From Lachnospiraceae bacterium MD335 (GTDB taxonomy: Bacteria; Bacillota; Clostridia; Lachnospirales; Lachnospiraceae): DNA of 48,976 nucleotides. How positions within the stretch are numbered: the first letter of the stretch is position 1; the number at the start of each line of letters is the position of its first letter. The notes beneath the pieces were generated by a model that was given only the letters and a program-made list of their open reading frames with translations, did no database searches and was not told the origin of the DNA. The position numbers were made by a program, and so were the translations under genes. Below are positions 26,044-34,648 of the stretch, one piece after another. The stretch is from positions 334,712 through 383,687 of the forward strand of contig KE159617.1 in assembly GCA_000403335.2 (NCBI GenBank), read 5' to 3'.

Positions 26044-27510
26044 ATGAAATTGACAATCAGAAAATACAGGAAAAAAAGAATTGCTGTCGGTGCAGCGCTG
26101 CTGTTGCTGGCATTGTTGTTAGGCATCGGTTCGGATGCGCGTGTATATGCAGAAGGAGAAATGAGCACGTCGTTTGCGGTATCCGCGTCAAGTCGGCTTT
26201 CCGACAAAACTACAATCGCATACACCGCCGTATTGCCCGCGCCGCCGCTAAGCGATGATGGAATGCTTTACCTGTTTGAGCTGCAGCCAAGTGAGTATGC
26301 GGTATCGCCTGCGGCAGTGCCTGTCGCTTCTGCGCCGGTATCGCTGACGCCATCTTTTACGCTGTCTTTTACCGAGGCGCGGCTCTACACAAAGCTTGGA
26401 CTTGCTGTAAAATCAGGCGGTCAGAATGTGCTGATTGCGCATCCGCAGTATATTGCAAATCCCGAGCTTCTTGCCATTTATACAAAAGAGCGTTCTGTAA
26501 GACCGCTGAAATCTGAGCAGGGGAAGGAATTTTGCAATTTGAATCTCTCCGGAAATATCAGCGGTGTTCTTGCCGGAAAGTACACGACGGTTCAGGTAAT
26601 GAACACAGGTTCTAATCAGATAATTACCAACCCGTATGCGCGGGCGGAAACAGTGGCGATGGATTCTCATCCCGTAACACCCAGATATTATATGCTCAAC
26701 GCTTCCGAGCCTGCGGGAATTGAAGCGATAACTTCGGAATTGAAACTCTGTGCGCTGAGTGCAACGCTTGAAAACTTTATTATTGGAAATGAGGTGAACA
26801 TGCGTACGTGGAATTATATGATGTGGACGGATTGGGATATGTATGTCAGGGAGTATGCGCAGGCATTCCGCGTATCATATAATGCAATTAAGAGTCAGAA
26901 TGCCAATGCACGCGTGTTTATCTGCATTGACCAAAACTGGGACAGAAACCGTCGTGCGGGGCATAAGGAATACTATGAATATATGGATGGAAAAGATTTT
27001 CTTGCACGTTTTAACGCGTTGATTGCAAGCGAGGGAAATATTGACTGGGGCGTGGCGCAGCATCCCTATCCGGTGCCGCTTACATATGCGAAATTTTGGG
27101 ATATGTCAGAATGCAGAAACGGCGCTTACATGGCGGAGCAGATTGCGTCGGGGAAAATGGTAAGCTTTCAAAACCTGTCACTGTTCACGGACTATTTGCA
27201 GCGCCCGGAGATGCTAAGCCCCTCAGGTAATGTCCGGCACGTGATTTTGAGTGAAATCGGCATTGTAAATGCACAGGGACCGGAAGTTCAGGCTGCAACC
27301 ATATTTGCCGCATATATGGCGGCAAAGCGAAACCCGTTTGTTGAAGAGATTATCTATCTGCTCGCGCTCAGTGAACCCACGATTGACACAAGACTCAGCG
27401 GACAGTCCCAAGTAGTCTATGACAGCCTTGGAACAGTAAATGAGACCGTATATGATGCGTGGGCAAAAGCAGTGATCGGAATCAGCGACTGGTCTCAGAT
27501 TATCAGATAA
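26044..27510 (+). CDS. Secreted DUF5722-like glycoside hydrolase
   Basis: A 488-aa exported protein. The signal peptide has a strong hydrophobic core (VGAALLLLALLLGI) and a cut after VYAEG near residue 38. Residues 40-200 form a beta-rich leading part, and the rest fits a TIM barrel. Two glutamates in retaining-glycosidase-like settings are IIGNEVNMRTW (about residue 250) and VILSEIGIVNAQG (about 404), with AQHPYPVPLTY between them. The segments match my memory of DUF5722, a family whose substrate I cannot name. The TetR gene follows after 15 bp. Confidence 0.75.
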   Translation: MKLTIRKYRKKRIAVGAALLLLALLLGIGSDARVYAEGEMSTSFAVSASSRLSDKTTIAYTAVLPAPPLSDDGMLYLFELQPSEYAVSPAAVPVASAPVSLTPSFTLSFTEARLYTKLGLAVKSGGQNVLIAHPQYIANPELLAIYTKERSVRPLKSEQGKEFCNLNLSGNISGVLAGKYTTVQVMNTGSNQIITNPYARAETVAMDSHPVTPRYYMLNASEPAGIEAITSELKLCALSATLENFIIGNEVNMRTWNYMMWTDWDMYVREYAQAFRVSYNAIKSQNANARVFICIDQNWDRNRRAGHKEYYEYMDGKDFLARFNALIASEGNIDWGVAQHPYPVPLTYAKFWDMSECRNGAYMAEQIASGKMVSFQNLSLFTDYLQRPEMLSPSGNVRHVILSEIGIVNAQGPEVQAATIFAAYMAAKRNPFVEEIIYLLALSEPTIDTRLSGQSQVVYDSLGTVNETVYDAWAKAVIGISDWSQIIR

Positions 27511-27525
27511 ATCGGATGGTAAATA

Positions 27526-28137
27526 ATGGGAAAAATTGATAAAAATAAACAGCAAAAAAGAACCTCCCTGCTCGAGACGGCATTTGGTCTTTTTACAAGC
27601 CGCGGAATCCATAATACATCCATATCGAACATTGTAGAGAGCGCAGGTGTGGCAAAGGGAACCTTTTATCTTTATTTTAAAGATAAGTATGATATTCGCA
27701 ACAAGCTGATTGCGCACAAGGCAAGCGAGGTATTCCGAAGGGCGGATGAGGCGCTGCAAAAGCAGGACTTTTCGAAGTTTGAAGAGGATGCCGTCTATGA
27801 GGAAAAGGTGGTTTTTCTTGCGGACAATATTATTAACCAGTTTGCGGAGGATAAGACGCTTTTGCGGTTTATCTCGAAAAAGTTGGACTGGGGAATGTTC
27901 AAAAATGTATTTACGGCAGATGGCGCAGACTGTTATGACATCTATGACGCGGTGTTTCAGGGGGATAATGATACGTATGAAAATCCCGAAATCATGGTCT
28001 ATATGATTATCGAGCTTGTCAGTGCGACCTGTTATAATGCAGTGCTGATAGAAGAGCCGGTCCCGATAGAAACATTGAAGCCCTATATTTTCAGGACCGT
28101 GCGTCAGATTATGCAGTCGCATTTGATAAAAAAATAA
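27526..28137 (+). CDS. TetR-family transcriptional regulator
   Basis: A 203-aa regulator. The N-terminal HTH runs over about residues 14-60 with ISNIVESAGVAKGTFYLYF and KDKYDI, the classical TetR recognition segment. The C-terminal ligand-binding helices are not recognisable by target. It is 15 bp downstream of the DUF5722 gene and 18 bp upstream of the methyltransferase/reductase gene, so it is likely co-transcribed. Its target may be this operon. Confidence 0.9.
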   Translation: MGKIDKNKQQKRTSLLETAFGLFTSRGIHNTSISNIVESAGVAKGTFYLYFKDKYDIRNKLIAHKASEVFRRADEALQKQDFSKFEEDAVYEEKVVFLADNIINQFAEDKTLLRFISKKLDWGMFKNVFTADGADCYDIYDAVFQGDNDTYENPEIMVYMIIELVSATCYNAVLIEEPVPIETLKPYIFRTVRQIMQSHLIKK

Positions 28138-28155
28138 CAAGATATGGAGAAACAA

Positions 28156-29988
28156 ATGAAAAAACAGACAGAGCATTGCCTCACATCATTTCTCAAAAAA
28201 GACCGCCTCATAACAGACGGTTCATTTGGGACGTATTATGCGGACAAGTACCAAACGAATGATATGCCGGAGCTTGCAAACATTAGTCAGGACGAGACGA
28301 TTTGGCAAAGAGTTGTTAAAATCCATGAGGAATACCGGATGGCAGGAGCGATGCTGATCCGCACAAACACCTTTGCATCCAATACGGTTCTCTTGGGGGC
28401 GGATTTGGATGCGGTTTTGGAAAATATCAACCATGCCGTGCACTTTGCCAGGATTGCCGTGCGAAACTGCGGCAATGAAAATGACTGTTTTATTGCCGGA
28501 GATATTGGACCGATACCGCTTGATGCGTGTTATAAAGCAGAGGATGCAGAAAGAGAATATTATATAATAGGAAGAAACTTTGTGGATGCCGGAATTGACA
28601 TTCTTAATTTTGAAACCTTTCCTGAGCTTGCGCAGATTCTTCCTGCCATCACAAAATTGAAAGCAGATGCCCGGCGGGAGAGCAGGGCGCTTTTTATTAT
28701 GGTACAGTTTAGCGTCAATCAGTTTGGCTACAGTGCAGGCGGAATGAGTGCAAAACGGCTTTTGGCGCAGGCGGCGGAATGTGATGCGATTGATGCGGTG
28801 GGCTTAAACTGTGGTGTAGGACCTGCGCACATGGAGCAGATAATCGGCGGAATTGACCAGGCGCTTCTCCGCGGAAAGCCCTTGATTGCACTTCCGAATG
28901 CGGGTTATCCAAAGCGCGTGCGCAACCGGATTTGCTTTCAGGACCAATCGGACTATTTTGCGTACAAGGAGGCAGGACTTTGCAGTCGGTTTGGCGTGGA
29001 TATTGCAGGAGGCTGCTGCGGAACAACGCCCGCGTATATCGGGCTTTTGGCACAGCAGCTTGCGCAGACTCCGAAAACACGTAAGAGTGAATGTGCGAAG
29101 CCGCAGGCGAAAACGCTGCATGTGACGGACAATGCATTTTTCAAAAATAAACCGATGGGAGAGAAACTGATTGCGGTGGAGCTTGCACCGCCCGCAAACG
29201 CTGATGATGAACGGGTGCTTGACGCAGCGCATTTTTTGGCGGATTTGGGCGTTGACGTGCTGACCTTTCCCGATTCACCTTCGGGACGTACAAGAGTTGA
29301 TTCCGTACTGATGGCGCAGAAGGTGCACCGCGAGACGGGCATGTGCGTTATGCCGCATATCTGCTGCCGCGATAAAAATGCAATTGCAATGCGTTCCGTT
29401 TTTTTGGGCGCCCACATCAATGATATTCATAATTTTCTTATTATAACGGGTGACCCCGTGCCGACATTAATCCGACAGACGACGAAGGCGGTTTTTAATT
29501 TTGATTCGGTGGGACTTATGAATATTGTACACGGCATGAATGAGGAAAACTTTGCGCAGGCGCCGCTTACGTATGGAGGCGCGATTAATCAAGGAAGGAA
29601 AAATCTTGATGCAGAGACTGCACGTGTGCACAAAAAAATGGCGGCAGGCGCGTCTTTTTTTCTGACACAGCCGGTTTTTACGGAAGAAGCGGCAGCGCGT
29701 GTACGCAGGATCAAGAATGAGACAGGAGCGCGCATTTTGTGCGGTATTATGCCGTTAATTAACAGAAATAATGCGCTTTTTATGAAAAATGAGATTGCGG
29801 GCGTGGAAGTCTCCGACGAAATCATACAGCGCTATCCCGAGCATGCCGGGCGCGAGGAAGGGGAGGCGGTCGGAATCGAGATTGCTGTGGAGATTATCAA
29901 AAAAACAAGTGATTTTGCGGACGGATATTATTTTGAATTTCCGTTTAACCGCGTGCGCATGCTCAAACAAATTTTGCAAAAACTATAA
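28156..29988 (+). CDS. Homocysteine S-methyltransferase / methylenetetrahydrofolate reductase fusion (YitJ-like)
   Basis: A 610-aa bifunctional protein as in Bacillus YitJ (about 612 aa). The N-terminal half (1-300) is a homocysteine methyltransferase barrel: DGSFGTYY start, GDIGPIP, and zinc cysteines in VGLNCGVG and GGCCGTTP. The C-terminal half (about 335-610) is a MTHFR flavoprotein: VELAPPAN, MPHICCRDKN, the LIITGDPVP FAD segment, GAINQGRKN and FFLTQPVF. It supplies methyl groups for methionine. ATG 28156 is preferred over 28144, because TGGAG lies 6 nt upstream of it. Confidence 0.93.
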   Translation: MKKQTEHCLTSFLKKDRLITDGSFGTYYADKYQTNDMPELANISQDETIWQRVVKIHEEYRMAGAMLIRTNTFASNTVLLGADLDAVLENINHAVHFARIAVRNCGNENDCFIAGDIGPIPLDACYKAEDAEREYYIIGRNFVDAGIDILNFETFPELAQILPAITKLKADARRESRALFIMVQFSVNQFGYSAGGMSAKRLLAQAAECDAIDAVGLNCGVGPAHMEQIIGGIDQALLRGKPLIALPNAGYPKRVRNRICFQDQSDYFAYKEAGLCSRFGVDIAGGCCGTTPAYIGLLAQQLAQTPKTRKSECAKPQAKTLHVTDNAFFKNKPMGEKLIAVELAPPANADDERVLDAAHFLADLGVDVLTFPDSPSGRTRVDSVLMAQKVHRETGMCVMPHICCRDKNAIAMRSVFLGAHINDIHNFLIITGDPVPTLIRQTTKAVFNFDSVGLMNIVHGMNEENFAQAPLTYGGAINQGRKNLDAETARVHKKMAAGASFFLTQPVFTEEAAARVRRIKNETGARILCGIMPLINRNNALFMKNEIAGVEVSDEIIQRYPEHAGREEGEAVGIEIAVEIIKKTSDFADGYYFEFPFNRVRMLKQILQKL

Positions 29989-30012
29989 AGTAAATAAAAA
30001 AATAACCGATAA
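29986..30012 (+). promoter_or_regulatory. SigD promoter of the flgM operon
   Basis: TAAA (29986-29989), 15 bp, ACCGATAA (30005-30012) matches the SigD (sigma-28) consensus TAAA-N15-GCCGATAA at all but one base. The TAAA overlaps the stop codon of the upstream methyltransferase gene. Confidence 0.88.
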
Positions 30013-30077
30013 ACTAGATATAAAAACAAATAGTTTGAACCATTTCGGTACGTTAAATAAGAAAGGAGGAGTCTTAT

Positions 30078-30359
30078 ATGCGTATAGATGCTTACAATCA
30101 AATACAACAGATTTACGGAACAAAGAAGCTCAACAAGGCGGAGGAGAAGAAAACAGCGTCTTCATCGTTCCGTGACCAGCTTATCTTATCATCAACCGCA
30201 ATGGACACCGCCATAGCGAAGCAGGCAGTAGCGAATGTGCCTGATGTAAGAGAGGATTTAGTAAGTTCTTTAAAGCAGCAGATTGACAATGACACTTACG
30301 AGGTGGACGCTGACGATTTCGCAGGAAAACTGTTAGAAAAGTATGGCGGATTATTTTAA
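30078..30359 (+). CDS. flgM: Anti-sigma-28 factor FlgM
   Basis: A 93-aa protein that binds and inhibits SigD until the hook is finished. The N-terminus MRIDAYNQIQQIYG and the C-terminal SigD-binding helices (VREDLVSSLKQQID, YEVDADDFAGKLLEKY) are typical of Firmicute FlgM. AAAGGAGGAG lies before the ATG. It is the first gene of a SigD unit, so SigD raises its own inhibitor. Confidence 0.93.
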   Translation: MRIDAYNQIQQIYGTKKLNKAEEKKTASSSFRDQLILSSTAMDTAIAKQAVANVPDVREDLVSSLKQQIDNDTYEVDADDFAGKLLEKYGGLF

Positions 30360-30378
30360 GGGAGGATTCAAGCAATAG

Positions 30379-30897
30379 GTGGCTAGCTTATTAGAAAACT
30401 TGATTGACGTGCTCGACAAGGAAAACACAGAGTATGAAAAGCTCGTAGTCCTTGCCGAGGAAAAAACTCCCACAATTATTAAGGGAGATGTAGAGGGCCT
30501 GTCAAGGATCACGGAGGATGAACAGGTAATCGTAGGCAGAATCCAAGGGATGGAGAAGCAGAGAATAAAAGTTCTGGCTGACGTTGCCAACGTAGTAAAC
30601 AGGGATGTTGAAACATTGAAACTCATAGACCTGATTCAGATGCTCGAAAAAATGCCCGAACAGCAGAAGAAGCTGAAGGACATTCATGAACGTTTGAAGG
30701 AAACCACAGAAAAGCTGAGACTGTTAAATGATAAAAACCAACTTCTTTTAGCAGATAAACTTGATATGGTGGATTTCAATCTGAACATGATAAGAGCTAT
30801 GAAGTCTGCGCCGCAAACAGCCAATTATACAAGAGACGCATACACGAACGGAGAAGTGCTTGGTATCTTTCATGGTGGTTTCGACGCGAAACAATAA
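30379..30897 (+). CDS. flgN: FlgN-like chaperone of hook-associated proteins
   Basis: A 172-aa, almost entirely helical protein starting MASLLENLIDVLDKENTEYE, with coiled-coil stretches in the middle (EKMPEQQKKLKDIHERLKET). FlgN keeps FlgK and FlgL soluble for export. Placement between flgM and flgK is the classical order. The start is a GTG at 30379 with GGGAGG 13 nt upstream, a rather long spacing. Confidence 0.88.
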   Translation: MASLLENLIDVLDKENTEYEKLVVLAEEKTPTIIKGDVEGLSRITEDEQVIVGRIQGMEKQRIKVLADVANVVNRDVETLKLIDLIQMLEKMPEQQKKLKDIHERLKETTEKLRLLNDKNQLLLADKLDMVDFNLNMIRAMKSAPQTANYTRDAYTNGEVLGIFHGGFDAKQ

Positions 30898-30921
30898 CGA
30901 CGAAACACGAGGTGAGATGCC

Positions 30922-32730
30922 ATGTCTTTATTTGGAGCATTATATATAGGTGACAGCGGACTGAGAACATCGCAGAATGCGTTGAATACGGTTTCGCATA
31001 ATCTTTCAAATCTAAATACCCCCGGTTATGTCCGCCAGCAGGTGGCAAATACCGATACCACGTATACAAACAGCGCGACAAGCGCTGCCGGCAAAAGACT
31101 GCAGGTAGGAGACGGCGTTAAGTATGCCGAGTGCCGCCATGTCAGGGACGCGTTTCTCGATGCGAAATATCGTAACGAGACGGGCCGGTATGAATATTAT
31201 CAAAAATCATATGCAGCAATGACGGAAATCGAAGATATTTTAGGCGAGTTGGACGGAAAGGCGTTCAAGGGCTCCTTGGATGGACTGTGGACAGCGCTTG
31301 AGCAGCTTTCAACATCGCCAAACGATAATACGTACATTTCGCTGTTAGTATCCAAAGCGGCAAGTTTTGTGGAAAATGCGACGGCAGTTTATACCTCTCT
31401 GATGCAAGAGCAGGAAAATTTAAACAAACAGGTCGTCAATTCCGTAAAAGAAATTAATGCAATCGGAAGGCAGATCCATGAGCTGAACAGACAAATAACG
31501 AAAATAGAGACCGGAGGCGTCGAGAATGCAAATGACCTGCGCGACAAGCGCGATTTGCTGATTGACCAGCTTTCCGGCTATGGAAATATATCCTATGAGG
31601 AAGAAAGCAACGGTATCGTGACGGTCCGCTTTAATCACAATGACTTTATCACGAGAACGGGTGTCTTTGAGATGGGAATGCTTGTTGACGAAGACACAGG
31701 CTTTGCGACTCCTTATTGGCCCCAGAATGTCAGATATGGTACGGACGAAAAAGGGAATAAAGTTGCGGATTATTCTTCCGCACAAGTATTTGACCTGACA
31801 GAGGAAATTTCTACAAAGAGAGATACGGACGTTGGTTCGCTTCGGGCGCTCTTGCTTGCAAGAGGCGACCATGCCGCAAATTATACGGATTTGGCAGTCG
31901 GCACATGCAGCGACCAAAAGCTGAAGGCGCTTGGAATTAGCGAAGGTCAGTATAATGAGAATCAGGGACTGAAATATTATAACGAGCACATTAAAAACTC
32001 TTGTGTAATGAATATTCAGGCGGAGTTTGACAATATCATCCATTCGGTAGTGACAATCGTCAATCAGGTTCTTGCCGATACGGCGATGGTTAATCCCGCA
32101 AGCGGCTATCTTTTAAATGATGACGGTACGCCGATGCAGCTTTTCCTGAAGAATGAGACGCCTGCTTACGAAAAGGTGGTGCTTACGACTGCGGAGGAGA
32201 AGGAGCTTCTTGCTCAGGGCGCTAAGCTTGTACAGATTTATGATGAGGACGGTAAGCCGGTTCCGCATACGTTTTGGAAGTATAACGAGGAGGATGCCGA
32301 CAGTCCGTATTCGCTTTACAGCTGTATGAATTTGAAAATCAATGAAAAATTGGTTCAGATGCCGTCACTGCTTGGATTTAAGCAGGAAGACGAATCGGTG
32401 GATTACAACATTGCAGCGGATATGATTAAGGCATTTCAGAGTAATGTGCTGTTCCTGAATCCAAACGCGACGGCTCCAAGTACATTTGAGGACTGCTATA
32501 CGGATCTTGTATCACAGGTGTCAAACTCAGGTTACATATTCTATGAGCTTTCCGAGTATCAGCAGCTTGCGGTTGAGAATGCGGACAATGACCGTCAGAC
32601 GGTTATCGGCGTTTCTTCAGATGAGGAATTGGAGCATATGATTATGTATCAGAATGCGTACAACGCGGCAAGCAGATATATTACGGTAATCAACGATATG
32701 CTTGACACACTGATCAGTGTAGGAGCATAA
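30922..32730 (+). CDS. flgK: Flagellar hook-associated protein 1 (FlgK)
   Basis: A 602-aa protein of the hook-filament junction. The N-terminus SQNALNTVSHNLSNLNTPGY is the FlgK/rod motif, LRDKRDLLIDQLSGYGNI is typical of FlgK near residue 200, and the C-terminal helix is NAYNAASRYITVINDMLDTL. GAGGTGAG precedes the ATG. It is followed by a second flgK after 18 bp. Confidence 0.93.
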   Translation: MSLFGALYIGDSGLRTSQNALNTVSHNLSNLNTPGYVRQQVANTDTTYTNSATSAAGKRLQVGDGVKYAECRHVRDAFLDAKYRNETGRYEYYQKSYAAMTEIEDILGELDGKAFKGSLDGLWTALEQLSTSPNDNTYISLLVSKAASFVENATAVYTSLMQEQENLNKQVVNSVKEINAIGRQIHELNRQITKIETGGVENANDLRDKRDLLIDQLSGYGNISYEEESNGIVTVRFNHNDFITRTGVFEMGMLVDEDTGFATPYWPQNVRYGTDEKGNKVADYSSAQVFDLTEEISTKRDTDVGSLRALLLARGDHAANYTDLAVGTCSDQKLKALGISEGQYNENQGLKYYNEHIKNSCVMNIQAEFDNIIHSVVTIVNQVLADTAMVNPASGYLLNDDGTPMQLFLKNETPAYEKVVLTTAEEKELLAQGAKLVQIYDEDGKPVPHTFWKYNEEDADSPYSLYSCMNLKINEKLVQMPSLLGFKQEDESVDYNIAADMIKAFQSNVLFLNPNATAPSTFEDCYTDLVSQVSNSGYIFYELSEYQQLAVENADNDRQTVIGVSSDEELEHMIMYQNAYNAASRYITVINDMLDTLISVGA

Positions 32731-32748
32731 ACGAAAGGGGAATAATTC

Positions 32749-34629
32749 ATGCCATCTACATTTTTAGGATTAAATACATCGTACACAGGTTTGGTAGCAT
32801 CCAACGCATCCTTGAATACTACCGCCAACAATATTGCAAACATTCAGACAAAAGGATACTCAAGGCAGCAGGTAAATCAGACGGCAGCAGAGGCAATGCA
32901 GTTTTTCCAGACCTATGGCTGTGTGGGGGCAGGTGTTGATATACTCGGCGCAGAGCGTGTGCGTGACATCTTCTATGACGAGAAATACTGGACGAACAGC
33001 TCAAAGCTTGGAGAGGCGGACAAAAAGCAGTATTATTGTTCGATTATTGAAGAATATTTAAAGGACGTGGAAGGAACAAACGAGGTAAAAGGGTTTACCA
33101 AAATCTTCAGTGAATTTCAGGCGCTGCTGTCCACATTACAGACCAGTACGGACCAAAAAAATCACGCTTTGGATTTTATCGGATCGGCAGAAAATCTCTG
33201 TGAATATTTTAACATTATATACAACAACTTCCAAAAGATGCAGAAGGATGTAAATGATGAAATTAAGATTAAAACAGATCAGATTAACAGTCTGTCACAG
33301 CAAATCGCATCGTTAAATAAGCAGATTAACACGATTGAAGTCAGCGGAGTCGGCATTGCGAACGATCTTCGTGATAAGCGCGATTTGCTGATTGATGAGC
33401 TTTCCTCAGTGATTGATGTTGAGTGCGAGGAGAAGCCGGTGCTTGACGCGCACGGAAATCCTACGGGACTCAACGATTATACCGTAAAAATCTGCGGCGG
33501 ACAGCTTCTTGTTAATAAATATAATTACAGACAGCTTGAGTGTGTTCCGAGAAAGACCTGGCAGAAAGTAAATCAGAATGATATAGACGGACTGCACGAT
33601 ATTCGTTGGACAGATACAAAGGAAGATTTAGGTGTCTGCGGAAAGACTACCGGCGGACAGCTCAAGGGACTCTTTGAAGTAAGAGACGGAAACAACTACG
33701 AAGCATTCACCGGAAAGGTAACGGCGGTCGACACGAAGGAGAAGAGCGTTACGGTTAAGGTTACGGACGACTATCTCAAGAGCATGTCGAAGTCAACGCT
33801 TCCGCTGACGGACGGACGTATCAAACTTGGCGGCGAATACTATTATTATACGGATTTTGATTTTAGGCTGGATGATAACGGCGACTGCTACTATACCTTC
33901 AATTTATCGGAGGATAAGACAAGAAATCCCGTAGCAATTACGAAGGATTTGATTAAACAGAGTGCGTCGGTAAGCGATAAGGTAAATTATCAGGGTATTC
34001 CGTACTATTTAGAGCAGATGAACGAGTGGGTACGTGACTATGCGTACAGCTTTAACAAAATATACGGCACGGAAGGTGCAACGGATGTTAATGGGGATCC
34101 GAGCAGCAGCGACATTTTCTTTACGGGAACCAATGCAACGGATAACACACAGTATGCTATGGATGTCAAAATTGGGGCAAGTTCGTATAATTCCGCATCA
34201 CAGTCAGGTTACTTTATGCTTACGGCAGGAAACTTTAACGTATTGCAGGCAATTGCGAAAGACCCCAGTAAGCTTGCAACACATACTGTTGAGACAGACG
34301 GTTCGGCAAAATATGATATTATAGAGAGCCTGTTTGACTTGGCGGAAAATAAAGAAAAGATGACATTTAGAGGCTGTTCTGCAAGAGAATTTTTGGAATG
34401 TCTTTTAGGAGACGCAGGTTTGAATGCGGCAAGTGCGAACAGTTTCCAAAATCTCTATGAAAACATCGAGGAATCGATTGCGAACAACCGTTTTTCTATC
34501 AGCGGCGTTGACGAGGACGAGGAAGGCGCAAACATGATTAAGTTTCAGAATGCATATAACCTTGCAAGTAAAATGATTTCCGTATTAAACGACTGCTATG
34601 ACAGACTGATAAATGCAACCGGAGTATAA
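32749..34629 (+). CDS. flgK: Second FlgK-like hook-associated protein
   Basis: A 626-aa FlgK paralogue. The N-terminus ASLNTTANNIANIQTKGYSR keeps the FlgK motif, LRDKRDLLIDELSSVIDV lies near residue 205, and the C-terminus reads FQNAYNLASKMISVLNDCYD. The middle differs strongly from the first copy and carries an extra part near residues 325-410 (VDTKEKSVTVKVTDDYL, YYYYTDFDFRLDDNGD). Both copies are in frame and full length, so both are probably used, perhaps as two junction layers or as alternatives. Confidence 0.88.
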   Translation: MPSTFLGLNTSYTGLVASNASLNTTANNIANIQTKGYSRQQVNQTAAEAMQFFQTYGCVGAGVDILGAERVRDIFYDEKYWTNSSKLGEADKKQYYCSIIEEYLKDVEGTNEVKGFTKIFSEFQALLSTLQTSTDQKNHALDFIGSAENLCEYFNIIYNNFQKMQKDVNDEIKIKTDQINSLSQQIASLNKQINTIEVSGVGIANDLRDKRDLLIDELSSVIDVECEEKPVLDAHGNPTGLNDYTVKICGGQLLVNKYNYRQLECVPRKTWQKVNQNDIDGLHDIRWTDTKEDLGVCGKTTGGQLKGLFEVRDGNNYEAFTGKVTAVDTKEKSVTVKVTDDYLKSMSKSTLPLTDGRIKLGGEYYYYTDFDFRLDDNGDCYYTFNLSEDKTRNPVAITKDLIKQSASVSDKVNYQGIPYYLEQMNEWVRDYAYSFNKIYGTEGATDVNGDPSSSDIFFTGTNATDNTQYAMDVKIGASSYNSASQSGYFMLTAGNFNVLQAIAKDPSKLATHTVETDGSAKYDIIESLFDLAENKEKMTFRGCSAREFLECLLGDAGLNAASANSFQNLYENIEESIANNRFSISGVDEDEEGANMIKFQNAYNLASKMISVLNDCYDRLINATGV

Positions 34630-34648
34630 AAACAGGGGGTAAACAGAT

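Noticed and set aside
27223-28176. 317-codon minus-strand frame under the TetR gene and the end of the DUF5722 gene
   Set aside because: Its composition (many His, Cys, Leu, Ile) is that of antisense to real genes, and the plus-strand TetR and DUF5722 genes are clear.
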